A stretch of 64,000 nt of DNA from Paenibacillus castaneae (GTDB taxonomy: Bacteria; Bacillota; Bacilli; Paenibacillales; Paenibacillaceae). The stretch is taken from contig NZ_KZ614144.1 of the NCBI RefSeq assembly GCF_002884445.1, positions 1,936,290 to 2,000,289 on the forward strand. Reading direction: 5' to 3'. A model generated the notes under the pieces. That model saw only the letters and a list, made by a program, of their open reading frames with translations. It ran no database searches and was not told the DNA's origin. Numbering within the stretch: the first letter of the stretch is position 1; every line of letters begins with the position of its first letter. Below are positions 52,087 through 61,192 of the stretch, in pieces. Both the position numbers and the translations under genes were made by a program.

Positions 52087-53072
52087 AGCGGCGCGATTGG
52101 GGCGAAAGAGATGCAGAAATTGCATCACATGTAGCGAGAAGTGGCGCGAGTGCGGCGAATGTGATGTAGAAATGCATCACATGTAGCGAGAAGTGGCGCG
52201 AGTGCGGCGAATGTGATGTAGAAATGCATCACATGGAGCGAGAAGTGGCGCGAGTGCGGCGAATGTGATGCAGAAATGCATCACATGTAGCGAGAAGTGG
52301 CGCGAGTGCGGCGAATGTGATGCAGAAATGCATCACATGTAGCGAGAAGCGGCGCGAGTGCGGCGAATGTGATGCAGAAATGCATCACATGTAGCGAGAA
52401 GTGGCGCGAGTGCGGCGAATGTGATGCAGAAATGCATCACATGTAGCGAGAAGTGGCGCGAGTGCGGCGAATGTGATGCAGAAATGCATCACATGTAGCG
52501 AGAAGTGGCGCGAGTGCGGCGAATGTGATGCAGAAATGCATCACATGTAGCAAAAAGCGGCGCGAGTGCGGCGAATGTGATGCAGAAATGCATCACATGG
52601 AGCACAAAGCGGCGCGTGTGAGGCGAATGTGATGTAGAAATGCATCATATGTAGCGAGAAGTGGCGCGAGTGCGGCGAATGTGATGCAGAAATGCATCAC
52701 ATGGAGCACAAAGCGGCGCGAGTGCGGCGAATGTGATGTAGAAATGCATCACATGGAGCGCGAAGCGGCGCGAGTGCGGCGAATGTAATGCAGAAATGCA
52801 TCATATGGAGCACAAAGCGATGCGAGTGCGGCGAATGTGATGTAGAAATGCATCACATGCAGCGAGAAGTGGCGCGAGTGCGGCGAATGTGATGCAGAAA
52901 TGCATCACATGTAGCGAGAAGTGGCGCGAGTGCGGCGAATGTGATGCAGAAATGCATCATATGGAGCACAAAGCGGTGCGAGTGCGGCGAATGTGATGTA
53001 GAAATGCATCACATTGAGCACAAAGCGGCGCGAGTGCGGCGAATGTAATGCAGAAATGCATCATGTGGAGCA
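52087..53072. repeat. Minisatellite: 19 tandem 52-base units, each containing a GAAA-loop hairpin
   Basis: Hairpin starts fall exactly every 52 bases from 52107 to 53043 with no indels. Each unit has ATGTGATGCA-GAAA-TGCATCACAT (10-bp stem, GNRA-type loop) plus a 28-base GC-rich linker of the type AGCGAGAAGTGGCGCGAGTG. The first unit is degenerate; units 2-9 are nearly identical; units 10-19 vary more (linker AGCACAAAGCGGCG; stem changes such as GATGTA giving G-U pairs). Because 52 is not a multiple of three no repeated protein is encoded. It lies between the TerD remnant and the convergent MFS gene 3' end. Confidence 0.9.
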
Positions 53073-53094
53073 AATCAGGCAAATACGCACTTTA

Positions 53095-54555
53095 TTAGTG
53101 ATCCAAAACATATTTTCTTTGCTTGCTGAATGTGACGAAAGCAGCAAAGAGCAGCAGGATGACTCCAGTGAAAAGAAATCCCCCGGTTATAGTAAATGGC
53201 AGCCAGCCTAACAAGGAAGAGCCAACAACTACTCCTAGAGAGAAGAAGGCATAGAAGTAACCGTAAGCTTTCCCACGCAGCTCGGCCGGAGCAGCTTTAA
53301 TGAGCATCGTATTAATAGATGGAAACAAGAAGGCAAAGCCAACTCCATATAGGCCTAAGACGATGTAGAGAGTTAATGTAGTTGATGATTGGCTAATAAG
53401 CAGCTGACTTACACCCATTAAGCCAATTCCTAGTGCCATCGTAATGGATGGGGCTACTCGATCGAAAATACGGTTAGTAGGAAGCACAAATATGAGAACC
53501 GCAATAATTCCAAAAGTGCTCATTAGTGTGCCGCTCAATTTCGAATCATATCCTAGTGTTTGTACATGCAAGGGCAGTAAATAAGCAATTACACCTTGTG
53601 AGAACATTAAGAAAAAGGCTCCGCAATAAGCTTTTATTACACCTGCATTGAAGAGGGAGCCTGATGGTTGCACGATCGCATCGTCCTTCTCTTTCTTCGA
53701 CAGCTTGTACTTGCTGAGAAAAATAGCGGATAGGATAGATAGTGAAAAACCCAATACAGCTACACAATTAAAGACGAATGGCACGGATGTTTTGCTTGCC
53801 ATAATTCCGCTGAAAGCAGGGCCTATAATGGCAGCCAGTCCCACAAATGTACCGGTGAAGGCTACTTTCTTCCCTTGCTGATCATTTAAGGTCGTATTCG
53901 CAGAGAATGTGAATGCAGCTGGAACGATCAATCCGGCGACAAAACCATGTATGATTCGAACGATTATCAATAATAAGGGCTGATCTACAAATTGATAAAG
54001 CAGCAGTGCGCTGCTTGATAAAAGCAAACCGGCCATTAGTATTTTGAAAGGGCCAATCTTATCCGTCATAATACCAGATAAAATATTGCCAAATGTATTG
54101 GCTAACGAATATAGTCCGATGACAAAGCCTACAATAAATGAGCTGGCACCGATGGAAGTTGCGAAAGTACTCATAACCGGCAGCTGTGAGAATAAATCAA
54201 AAAAAGAAAAGAACACGATACTGTAAACGAGCATCGCATAGTTAAAAGGCTTTATACCATATTTGGCTTGTGCCTTTTTTAGTCTAAAGTCCAATACAAA
54301 ATTACCAAATGGTATAAAAGCTGCTATTAGTGCAGCAGCAGGCCATAGCAGGTTCCACTTCACGCGAAGTGCAGCATAAATGATGGCTAGTGCATATAAA
54401 CTGAAAATTCCCCCATGTATACTTCCTACAATCGTTACGGCTTTGTCTATCCCCCAAATATATTTCAAGGGCATTGCAATAATTAGTAATACCAATAATG
54501 AAATACCATCTAAAAGACCAGTTATACGTAAAATGTTAATTGGGTGTATCCTCAC
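53095..54555 (-). CDS. MFS transporter with N-terminal DUF3817 domain
   Basis: 486 residues. The first 95 form a separate three-helix membrane domain (ITGLLDGISLLVLLIIAMPL; GSIHGGIFSLYALAI) matching DUF3817, followed by a 12-helix major-facilitator body (GLYSLANTFGNILSGIMTDKIGPFK carries the loop 2-3 motif). GTG start nine bases after GAGGAG. MFS proteins of this group are typically drug or small-molecule exporters. The 3' end lies only about 25 bases from the minisatellite. Confidence 0.83.
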   Translation of the reverse strand: MRIHPINILRITGLLDGISLLVLLIIAMPLKYIWGIDKAVTIVGSIHGGIFSLYALAIIYAALRVKWNLLWPAAALIAAFIPFGNFVLDFRLKKAQAKYGIKPFNYAMLVYSIVFFSFFDLFSQLPVMSTFATSIGASSFIVGFVIGLYSLANTFGNILSGIMTDKIGPFKILMAGLLLSSSALLLYQFVDQPLLLIIVRIIHGFVAGLIVPAAFTFSANTTLNDQQGKKVAFTGTFVGLAAIIGPAFSGIMASKTSVPFVFNCVAVLGFSLSILSAIFLSKYKLSKKEKDDAIVQPSGSLFNAGVIKAYCGAFFLMFSQGVIAYLLPLHVQTLGYDSKLSGTLMSTFGIIAVLIFVLPTNRIFDRVAPSITMALGIGLMGVSQLLISQSSTTLTLYIVLGLYGVGFAFLFPSINTMLIKAAPAELRGKAYGYFYAFFSLGVVVGSSLLGWLPFTITGGFLFTGVILLLFAAFVTFSKQRKYVLDH

Positions 54556-54771
54556 TTGTTATGCTCCTCATGTATATTTTGAACTGATACTTCTATTCTA
54601 ACATTATATTAGCGGTGTGAAATAGGACGGAATAGAATGGATGGATTTAGCGTGTCAAGCGTTCGATGGTACGAAATGTGGTTGGGTAAGAGTGGGGAGG
54701 CTAAATTGGGACGTGTTTTTTTGTGCACAGCAAAGAATAGCGGCTAATTATCTACTAATGCGAATGTTTGT

Positions 54772-55479
54772 TTATTCGCGCTTAATAAATAATTTGAAGA
54801 CGCTATTCTTCAAATAATCTAGTGAATAAAAAATGGGTTTATCGTTATCGTCGTAGTGGAGCTGTTTTAATAAAATAATTTCATTGCCAAGCACGTCGAT
54901 AGCATTCTGGTCCAACACTTTGGAGCTATTTAATGCACAGATTTCAGTAATAGCATAGGAAATATTAATCCCCATCTTGTTTTTTAGAAAATCAAATATT
55001 GCCCCCGAAAATTCCCCTGCGAAATGTCCTGTGACTAGACTCTGCGGGAAAATATTATAATAAAATGCCACTTTGTCGCCATTCGCAGTTCTAGAACGCT
55101 CCAATACGACAACGGGTTCATCGATTTGCAGTTGTGTTTTCCAATCTTCCTCCGGTTCACGCGTATATATCTTGATGTCGAGCTCGCTTTCGGTATAGCC
55201 CCTGTTTTTAATCATTTGCCCCACACTTTGAAGCTTGCTGAGTGGATTGATAATGAAATCTGATCGGTTGTTAACGTAGGTTCCGACTCCGTTCCTGCTT
55301 ATAAGAATCTTTTCGCGCTGAAGCATCTTGAGCGCTTCCCGAAGAGTAGGACGACTCACTTCATATTTCTTTGCTAGTTCAGGCTCGGAAGGAAGTCTGT
55401 CTCCGGGCTGTAGTTCCCCTTCGTTAATGCTTCTTTCAATTTCCTCTTTGACTTTGAGGTAAAGCAGTTTCTTCTCCAA
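54772..55479 (-). CDS. GntR/HutC-family regulator with UTRA domain
   Basis: 235 residues: N-terminal GntR winged helix (LQPGDRLPSEPELAKKYEVS; PTLREALKMLQ) and UTRA ligand domain (about 85-230, VVLERSRTANGDKVAFYYN; GINISYAITEICA). TTG start after GAGAGG. It is divergent from the secreted-protein/ABC operon and the gap holds two identical operators in inverted orientation, so it probably represses both sides. Confidence 0.9.
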   Translation of the reverse strand: MEKKLLYLKVKEEIERSINEGELQPGDRLPSEPELAKKYEVSRPTLREALKMLQREKILISRNGVGTYVNNRSDFIINPLSKLQSVGQMIKNRGYTESELDIKIYTREPEEDWKTQLQIDEPVVVLERSRTANGDKVAFYYNIFPQSLVTGHFAGEFSGAIFDFLKNKMGINISYAITEICALNSSKVLDQNAIDVLGNEIILLKQLHYDDNDKPIFYSLDYLKNSVFKLFIKRE

Positions 55480-55527
55480 ATTGCGCTTTTCCTCTCTGTA
55501 AGTTGATTATATTATTTCTTTGGCCTA

Positions 55528-55575
55528 ATGCTGTCTGACAACATGATTGTATCATATTTTTGTTTTTTTGATCAA
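55528..55575 (-). promoter_or_regulatory. gntR promoter with GntR operator
   Basis: Minus strand: TTGATC (plus 55570-55575), 18-base spacer, TACAAT (plus 55546-55551), then the operator, seen on the plus strand as ATGCTGTCTGACA (55528-55540) with palindromic core TGTCTGACA. The operator falls at the transcription start. Confidence 0.65.
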
Positions 55576-55629
55576 CTATCCAGCCCATATTGCTCAATTC
55601 ATCTATACAATTATTTAACATTGGATTGA

Positions 55630-55678
55630 TTGACACTACTAAGATATTTTCCCTATAATTTTAGATGTCAGACAGCAT
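55630..55678 (+). promoter_or_regulatory. Promoter of the secreted-protein/ABC operon with GntR operator
   Basis: TTGACA (55630-55635), 18-base spacer, TATAAT (55654-55659), then TGTCAGACAGCAT (55666-55678), the exact reverse complement of the operator on the gntR side. Consensus-strength promoter with a repressor site at +1. Confidence 0.75.
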
Positions 55679-55824
55679 AGATTTGCATATGACGGTGAAT
55701 GGAGGGGTTCTAGAATGAGGCTGCAATGATTCTGTAATGCTTGAGCCGCAAAATTTTTAGTTCGTAAGCTTATACCTATCTTCAATTGAAATTCATTTCA
55801 TTTAACGGAGGGGAAAATTAGTTT

Positions 55825-57159
55825 ATGAAGAAAATTGTTTTAAGTATTGTGACTGCATGTGCATTGGTCGTTCCTTTCTTCGGCGGTGCCGCAGCAACTC
55901 ATGCAGCAAGCAATTCGGAATTGGCTGCTTACTGGGCACCTCAGATCTATCAGGATGTGAATGCTGATCTAAATGTTAGGGCAGATTTTATTACCAATTT
56001 CAACTATGACGGTGACTATCTTGCTCGGAATAACTGGGATAATCTCAATAATTTCAATCAAAATGCTTATGTCTACTATAAGGTGTCAGAAACGCTTACC
56101 CATTATTTCATCGAGTATGATCTCTTCCACGCTAGAGATGATGCCTATACAAGACCTCTTGATGCGCATGAGAATGATCTCGAAGGCCTATTCTTAGTCA
56201 TCAGAAAAGATGGATCTACATACGGGTCTTTCCAGTTAATGGAAACGATGGCGCATAACCAGTGGTATGACTATACGAATGATCGCAGTATAACTTCAGG
56301 CTCAGACGATGTGGACGGCGGTGTACTATTCAATGGAAGCCATCCTAAAGTATTCTGCCAGGCAAATGGACAGAGTCCTAGCGGCGGGCATGGTGTCAAA
56401 GCCTATGACGGATCAAGCGCTCCTGGCGGAGACGGGATTGTATACGATTATACGGGTACAGCAGAGTTCCCAACGAACACTTCCGGAAGCTACACGAACC
56501 ATTATGGATACGATTTAATTGAATGGGGCGATCTTTGGAGCAAAAGAACTGATCCTAATATTTTCTCCTCATTTGGTACATTCGCAGGCGATAATCATAC
56601 CCCTAACTCAGCAAAAGCTCCTTGGGGCTGGGATGATAGTGATGATGGCCCTGCCCTTCAGGGGATGAACTGGTCAGATCCAGCTCATCAGGTAGATGTA
56701 CATCTGAATGGTCTTGGTCAATTCTCGCATACGTATGTCTCTAATCCGTATTATTCGCATAAGATTACTTTATTAAATATGCAAAGCCTAGAGGATCGTG
56801 ATCCATTTGGTGGAAAAAGCGATATTTATATTAAAGCTTACGTGAATGGGCAAGGTCAGACGGACGCGAGGTTCTGGAAAAAAAATGATGCTCCCAAATT
56901 CCAAAATTTCAATATCGCCTTCGGTGCGAATGATGCGGAATTCGGACCTAACTTCTCTGAAAGCTACAACACAATTTATGTTGCAAAGCCATCCAATACG
57001 AATGTGGAAATTCATGCCTATGATTCAGATGGAACATCTGGAGACGATGACATGGGTTATGTATCAGCCGTTGTCATTCCGGGAAACACGGTGACTTGGA
57101 ATAATGCGGTAACAAGTAATGGACAAGCGATCATATCAGCTATCGTATCAGCGAAATAA
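55825..57159 (+). CDS. Secreted protein, possibly Vps62/NPP1-like
   Basis: 444 residues with a Sec signal (cleavage near ATHA-AS, residue about 28). The body has YWAPQIYQDV near the N-terminus, HYFIEYDLFHARDD and HENDLEGLFLVIRKDG, similar in style to the GHRHDWE-type metal-binding centre of NPP1 proteins and to Vps62-like proteins; the match is partial. A Trp/Asp-rich middle (APWGWDDSDDGPALQGMNW) and a C-terminal beta domain (about 355-440) follow. No catalytic assignment can be made. It is the first gene of the GntR-controlled operon and may act on the substrate that the transporter imports. Confidence 0.6.
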   Translation: MKKIVLSIVTACALVVPFFGGAAATHAASNSELAAYWAPQIYQDVNADLNVRADFITNFNYDGDYLARNNWDNLNNFNQNAYVYYKVSETLTHYFIEYDLFHARDDAYTRPLDAHENDLEGLFLVIRKDGSTYGSFQLMETMAHNQWYDYTNDRSITSGSDDVDGGVLFNGSHPKVFCQANGQSPSGGHGVKAYDGSSAPGGDGIVYDYTGTAEFPTNTSGSYTNHYGYDLIEWGDLWSKRTDPNIFSSFGTFAGDNHTPNSAKAPWGWDDSDDGPALQGMNWSDPAHQVDVHLNGLGQFSHTYVSNPYYSHKITLLNMQSLEDRDPFGGKSDIYIKAYVNGQGQTDARFWKKNDAPKFQNFNIAFGANDAEFGPNFSESYNTIYVAKPSNTNVEIHAYDSDGTSGDDDMGYVSAVVIPGNTVTWNNAVTSNGQAIISAIVSAK

Positions 57160-57206
57160 TCGAATAATAGAGACGGGCATAGCCTATAAAAATTAGGAGG
57201 ATGGAA

Positions 57207-58328
57207 ATGTTTAAGAAACCGAGAGTAAAGCTATGGGGTACGGCATTATTAGCAACGTTCATGTTAACGAGTATTTTATCAGGATGTGGAGCAGCTAAAA
57301 ATAATCAAGAATCTACAAACAAGCCGGCAAATGCACCAACTAATGCACCAGTGGTGGAAGCTGAAAAACCAGCACCAGCATCTGAATCGAAGAAATTGGT
57401 TGTTTACGCGGCTTTGAATGAAGATGATATCGTCCAAATACAGAAGAAATTTAAAGAAGATACTGGGATTGAGCTTGACTATTTGCGTGTAGGTAATGCT
57501 GGAGAAACTAGCACGAGAATTCAAGCCGAGAAGGATTCACCGCAAGCAGATATTTTTGTAGGGGGCTCGGTAGAATTTCATGAAATACTTGCTGATCAAG
57601 GATTGCTTGAAGCTTACACATCTCCTAATGCTCAAGAAATCGAAGATCGCTTCAATGATCCCAAAGGCTATTGGCAGGGATGGTATATGGGTGTGCTTGG
57701 TATTGTTCTGAATACAGAAAGATTCCAAAAAGAGCTGGCGCCTAAAGGGATTACAGAGCCGGCTACTTGGGACGACTTGCTTGATCCTGCTTATAAAGGT
57801 CAATTTGTAACATCCAACCCAGCAACAGCAGGCGGCGGTTACATCTTTGTTGCAGACCAATTATTCCGCCTGGGTGAAGAAAAAGGCTGGGATTATTTAG
57901 CTAAATTGAATAAAAACGTCCATCACTATACAAAAGCAGCAGGAGACGGAATCAACCTCACAGCTACAGGTGAATTCATTGCTGGCATGTCATGGGCGCA
58001 TGATATCGTAAAATCCGCTAAGTCAGGCTATCCGATTAAAGTCATTGTTCCAGAGCAAACCGCTTTTGAAATTGGCGGCGTAAGTATAGTAAAAGGCGGA
58101 GCGAATGCAGAAAATGCTAAGAAATTTGTAGATTGGCTGTTGACTAAGCCAGTTGGAGAAATGAATACACAGCTATCTAACCGTTACTCCGTAAGAAATG
58201 ATGTAGCAGCTCCAGAAGGCATGATTAAGATTGAAGATGTCAAACTTGTTGATTATGACAGAACAAAGGCTGCGGACATGAAAGCAGACGTTGTAGCGAA
58301 ATTCACTGAAATGATCGATAAGAAATAA
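57207..58328 (+). CDS. Substrate-binding lipoprotein, iron/2-aminoethylphosphonate ABC family
   Basis: 373 residues from ATG 57207 (TTAGGAGG six bases before). Lipobox ILSGC, then an Asn/Pro/Ala linker. The mature domain shows KLVVYAALNEDDIVQIQKKF, DIFVGGSVEFHEILADQGLL and PATWDDLLDPAYKGQFVTSN, the FbpA/PhnS-type pattern. The paired tyrosines that hold iron in FbpA are not clearly seen near the C-terminus, so an anionic phosphate compound is more likely than iron. A hairpin separates it from the permease gene. Confidence 0.82.
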   Translation: MFKKPRVKLWGTALLATFMLTSILSGCGAAKNNQESTNKPANAPTNAPVVEAEKPAPASESKKLVVYAALNEDDIVQIQKKFKEDTGIELDYLRVGNAGETSTRIQAEKDSPQADIFVGGSVEFHEILADQGLLEAYTSPNAQEIEDRFNDPKGYWQGWYMGVLGIVLNTERFQKELAPKGITEPATWDDLLDPAYKGQFVTSNPATAGGGYIFVADQLFRLGEEKGWDYLAKLNKNVHHYTKAAGDGINLTATGEFIAGMSWAHDIVKSAKSGYPIKVIVPEQTAFEIGGVSIVKGGANAENAKKFVDWLLTKPVGEMNTQLSNRYSVRNDVAAPEGMIKIEDVKLVDYDRTKAADMKADVVAKFTEMIDKK

Positions 58329-58343
58329 GGATTAAATAAACGA

Positions 58344-58385
58344 ATACACTCCTCCTGCGGCCATGCGCAAGCAGGAGGAGTGTAT
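58344..58385 (+). terminator. Intra-operon hairpin after the binding-protein gene
   Basis: Perfect 15-base stem (ATACACTCCTCCTGC, 58344-58358, with 58371-58385) and 12-base loop; short T tract. Likely partial terminator or 3' stabiliser of the binding-protein mRNA. Confidence 0.6.
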
Positions 58386-58402
58386 ACACTTTTAACTGAA
58401 AG

Positions 58403-60061
58403 GTGTGGAAGGTTTTGTTCTCAGCTGCTATCAAAGACACCTGGGCGGAAATGAAGAAATTAAAAAATGATCCTATTTTAGCTGCAGCTATTATTATGAT
58501 TTTACTTATTACAAGCTATTTTGTTGTATGGCCTATTATTAAAGTAATCAGCTTCTCTCAATTCGAGGATTATCTGAAGTTATTTACGTATAGCAGATGG
58601 TATCATGCAGCATTGAACAGCTTGTTCATGATGGTGATTTCCAGCATTTCATGCGCGGTTATTGCATTTATATTTGCTTATACAATTACAAGACTGAAGG
58701 TTCCATTTAAGGGACTATTCCGATTTATAACGATTCTGCCGATTGTTTCACCGCCATTTATTGTTGCGTTATCGTATATCCTTCTCTTTGGCAGACAGGG
58801 AATGATTACGAAATATGTGCTTCACGTTAATTTTGATATCTACGGCTGGCACGGCTTATGGCTGGTTCAGACCGTTACATTTTTTCCATACGCTTACGCA
58901 GTCCTATATGGGGTGATGAAATCTACCTCAACGAATTTGGAGTATGCAGCTTACAATCTTGGAGCAACCCATTGGCAAGTATTTAAGAACGTCTTACTGC
59001 CGCTCTGCAGGCCTGGTCTAGCAGGCGGGGTGCTAATTGCTGCGATGAGTGTTTTAGCTGATTTTGGCAACCCCATCGTGATAGGCGGAAATTTCAATAC
59101 ACTGCCAACAGAAGCTTATATGCAGATGTCAGGCATGTTTGATTTGAAATCGGCTTCCGTGCTGTCAACTGCTATTCTGCTTCCTGCACTGGGTTTGTTT
59201 GTATGGAATAGAGTCTGGGTTGGCAAAAGATCATACGTTACGGTCACAGGCAAAGAAACCTCGCTGGAGCATTTCCCTCTGCCGCCTGCAGTGAAATGGA
59301 CATTGTTTGGATTGTGTATGTTCGTAACGGTTTTTGTTCTGGCGGTATATGGCGTTTTGGTATATGGTGCTTTTACAAAAACCTGGGGGTACGATTGGTC
59401 ATTCACTCTCGATAATTTGACGTATGTTGCGGCAAAGGGCCGTGAAATAATTAACAGCATCAAATTTGCATTGATTGCTTCGCTGGCTGCGGGTGTTTTG
59501 GCTCTGCCACTCGCTTTTATCGTGCAAAGAAAACGTGTAGGCGTTAATCGTTTGCTTGATTTCTTAGCCATATTGCCAGGGGCTGTTCCGGGCGTATTCC
59601 TAGGTCTTGGCTTTGCGATGGCCTTTAATGGACAGCCGCTTCATCTTGCGGGTACTTCTCTGCTCATGATACTAGCGCTCATGGTATGGAATTTACCAAC
59701 CTGCTATAGTGCATGTCTTGCTGGACTTCAGCAGATCAGCGGAGCGCTGGAGGAAGCCTCGTTTAATCTTGGAGCAAGTAACATGATGACCTTCAGGAAG
59801 GTGCTGCTCCCGTTATTGAGAGGAGCGTTTATTTCCGGTATTGTCGTATCCTTCCTGCGGTCAGTCACTTGCTTAAGCGTCATCATCTTTATTTACTCAG
59901 CGAAAACTTCCGTAGGTACGGTGTCAATTCTAGGGCTTGTGCAGAATGGAGAATGGGGAAGTGCATCAGCCTTTACCATTGTACTAATCTCAATTGCTTT
60001 CATTGTATTGGTAAGCGCTCAGCTGTTCCTAAAGAAACAAGGCAGGTCGATAGAACTTTAA
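58403..60061 (+). CDS. Two-domain ABC permease (FbpB/PhnU-like)
   Basis: 552 residues with two fused six-helix permease units, each with an EAA-like loop: NLEYAAYNLGATHWQVFKNV (about 173-192) and ALEEASFNLGASNMMTFRKV (about 450-469). Fused permeases are normal for the iron/AEP transporter class. GTG 58403 and TTG 58415 are both plausible starts. The ATPase gene begins 12 bases after the stop codon. Confidence 0.88.
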   Translation: MWKVLFSAAIKDTWAEMKKLKNDPILAAAIIMILLITSYFVVWPIIKVISFSQFEDYLKLFTYSRWYHAALNSLFMMVISSISCAVIAFIFAYTITRLKVPFKGLFRFITILPIVSPPFIVALSYILLFGRQGMITKYVLHVNFDIYGWHGLWLVQTVTFFPYAYAVLYGVMKSTSTNLEYAAYNLGATHWQVFKNVLLPLCRPGLAGGVLIAAMSVLADFGNPIVIGGNFNTLPTEAYMQMSGMFDLKSASVLSTAILLPALGLFVWNRVWVGKRSYVTVTGKETSLEHFPLPPAVKWTLFGLCMFVTVFVLAVYGVLVYGAFTKTWGYDWSFTLDNLTYVAAKGREIINSIKFALIASLAAGVLALPLAFIVQRKRVGVNRLLDFLAILPGAVPGVFLGLGFAMAFNGQPLHLAGTSLLMILALMVWNLPTCYSACLAGLQQISGALEEASFNLGASNMMTFRKVLLPLLRGAFISGIVVSFLRSVTCLSVIIFIYSAKTSVGTVSILGLVQNGEWGSASAFTIVLISIAFIVLVSAQLFLKKQGRSIEL

Positions 60062-60073
60062 GTGGAGGATTAT

Positions 60074-61171
60074 ATGAAGACAGAGGAACTGATGATTCAA
60101 ATTTCAAATATGTCGAAACGGTTTGGAGATTTCGAGGCAATTAGCCAAGTGTCTCTTGATATTCCGGCTGGCAGCTTTACTACGCTGCTGGGACCAAGCG
60201 GCTGTGGCAAAACGACGCTGATGCGGCTGATTGCGGGCTTTTATGAACCGGATGCTGGTGATATTTATATTCAAGGGAAGAAAGCGAATGGGCTTCCCGC
60301 ATTCAAGCGCAATACGCCGCTAGTATTCCAGGAATATGCGCTCTTCCCGCATATGACCGTATATGAGAATGTATCATATGGCTTAAAGCTCATGAAGCTT
60401 CCTCGTCAAGAAGCGAGGGAGAAAGTGGATGCGATGCTGAATATGTTCGGACTTCAAGGGATGCAGGATCGTCTGCCTAGAGCACTAAGCGGCGGTCAGC
60501 AGCAGCGAGTTGCTTTTGCCAGAGCTCTTATAATGGGACAGAAGATTCTATTAATGGATGAGCCGCTGAGCAATCTGGATGCCAAAATGAGAGTCGAAGT
60601 AAGAAATGAGCTTAGAGAGCTGCAGCAGCGATTGGGAATTACAGCTATATTCGTGACACATGATCAGGATGAAGCTTTGGCCATCTCAGATCGAATTGCC
60701 GTTTTCAACAAGGGTCGTATCGAGCAAGTCGGGACACCGTGGGACATTTACTTCAAGCCGAATAATGAATTTGTAGCCGATTTTGTAGGGACAGCTAATT
60801 TTGTCGAGGGCGAAGTTGCAGCAATTGAAGGAAATGATTTGATTATTAAATGCGGCACCTCTGTTCTAAGGGTGAATAGAAGCGAATATCCGTTTCAGTC
60901 AGGGGATAGAGTGACCCTGGTCATCAGACCAGAATGCATTTCAATATGCGAAGCGCCAAATGAGGGAGAAAACGTTTGGAGTGGAAGTATTCAAAGAAGC
61001 AGCTTCCAAGGACGAATGATTCGTTATTGGATCGATGGCTCGCCACTGCAGTGGATTGTGGATGACTCCAGCCCAAGTGTGAGTGGATATTTGGAGGGCA
61101 TCGTACATCTGTCTGTAGATAAGCAAAAAATTCATCTGCTGCCTAAGGAAAGGCAAGAACAACGAAACTAA
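60074..61171 (+). CDS. ABC transporter ATP-binding protein (FbpC/PotA class) with TOBE domain
   Basis: 365 residues from ATG 60074 (TGGAGG upstream). Walker A GPSGCGKTT, signature LSGGQQQRVAFARAL, Walker B ILLMDEPLSNLDAK, switch His VTHDQDEA. C-terminal OB-fold region (about 240-355; VTLVIRPECISI) is the TOBE-type regulatory domain usual in the class. Completes the importer with the two preceding genes. Confidence 0.9.
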   Translation: MKTEELMIQISNMSKRFGDFEAISQVSLDIPAGSFTTLLGPSGCGKTTLMRLIAGFYEPDAGDIYIQGKKANGLPAFKRNTPLVFQEYALFPHMTVYENVSYGLKLMKLPRQEAREKVDAMLNMFGLQGMQDRLPRALSGGQQQRVAFARALIMGQKILLMDEPLSNLDAKMRVEVRNELRELQQRLGITAIFVTHDQDEALAISDRIAVFNKGRIEQVGTPWDIYFKPNNEFVADFVGTANFVEGEVAAIEGNDLIIKCGTSVLRVNRSEYPFQSGDRVTLVIRPECISICEAPNEGENVWSGSIQRSSFQGRMIRYWIDGSPLQWIVDDSSPSVSGYLEGIVHLSVDKQKIHLLPKERQEQRN

Positions 61172-61192
61172 CCATGAAGGTGATGAAATACG

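Noticed and set aside
52087..53072. CRISPR array
   Set aside because: The whole 52-base unit is repeated; there are no unique spacers and no cas genes.
53014..53211. Short plus-strand coding region at the right edge of the minisatellite
   Set aside because: Composed of repeat sequence and antisense to the MFS gene end; no ribosome site.
57207..61171. Iron(III) importer
   Set aside because: The class covers iron, polyamines and phosphonates; no clear iron-binding tyrosine pair, and the operon carries phosphoester-type hydrolases.
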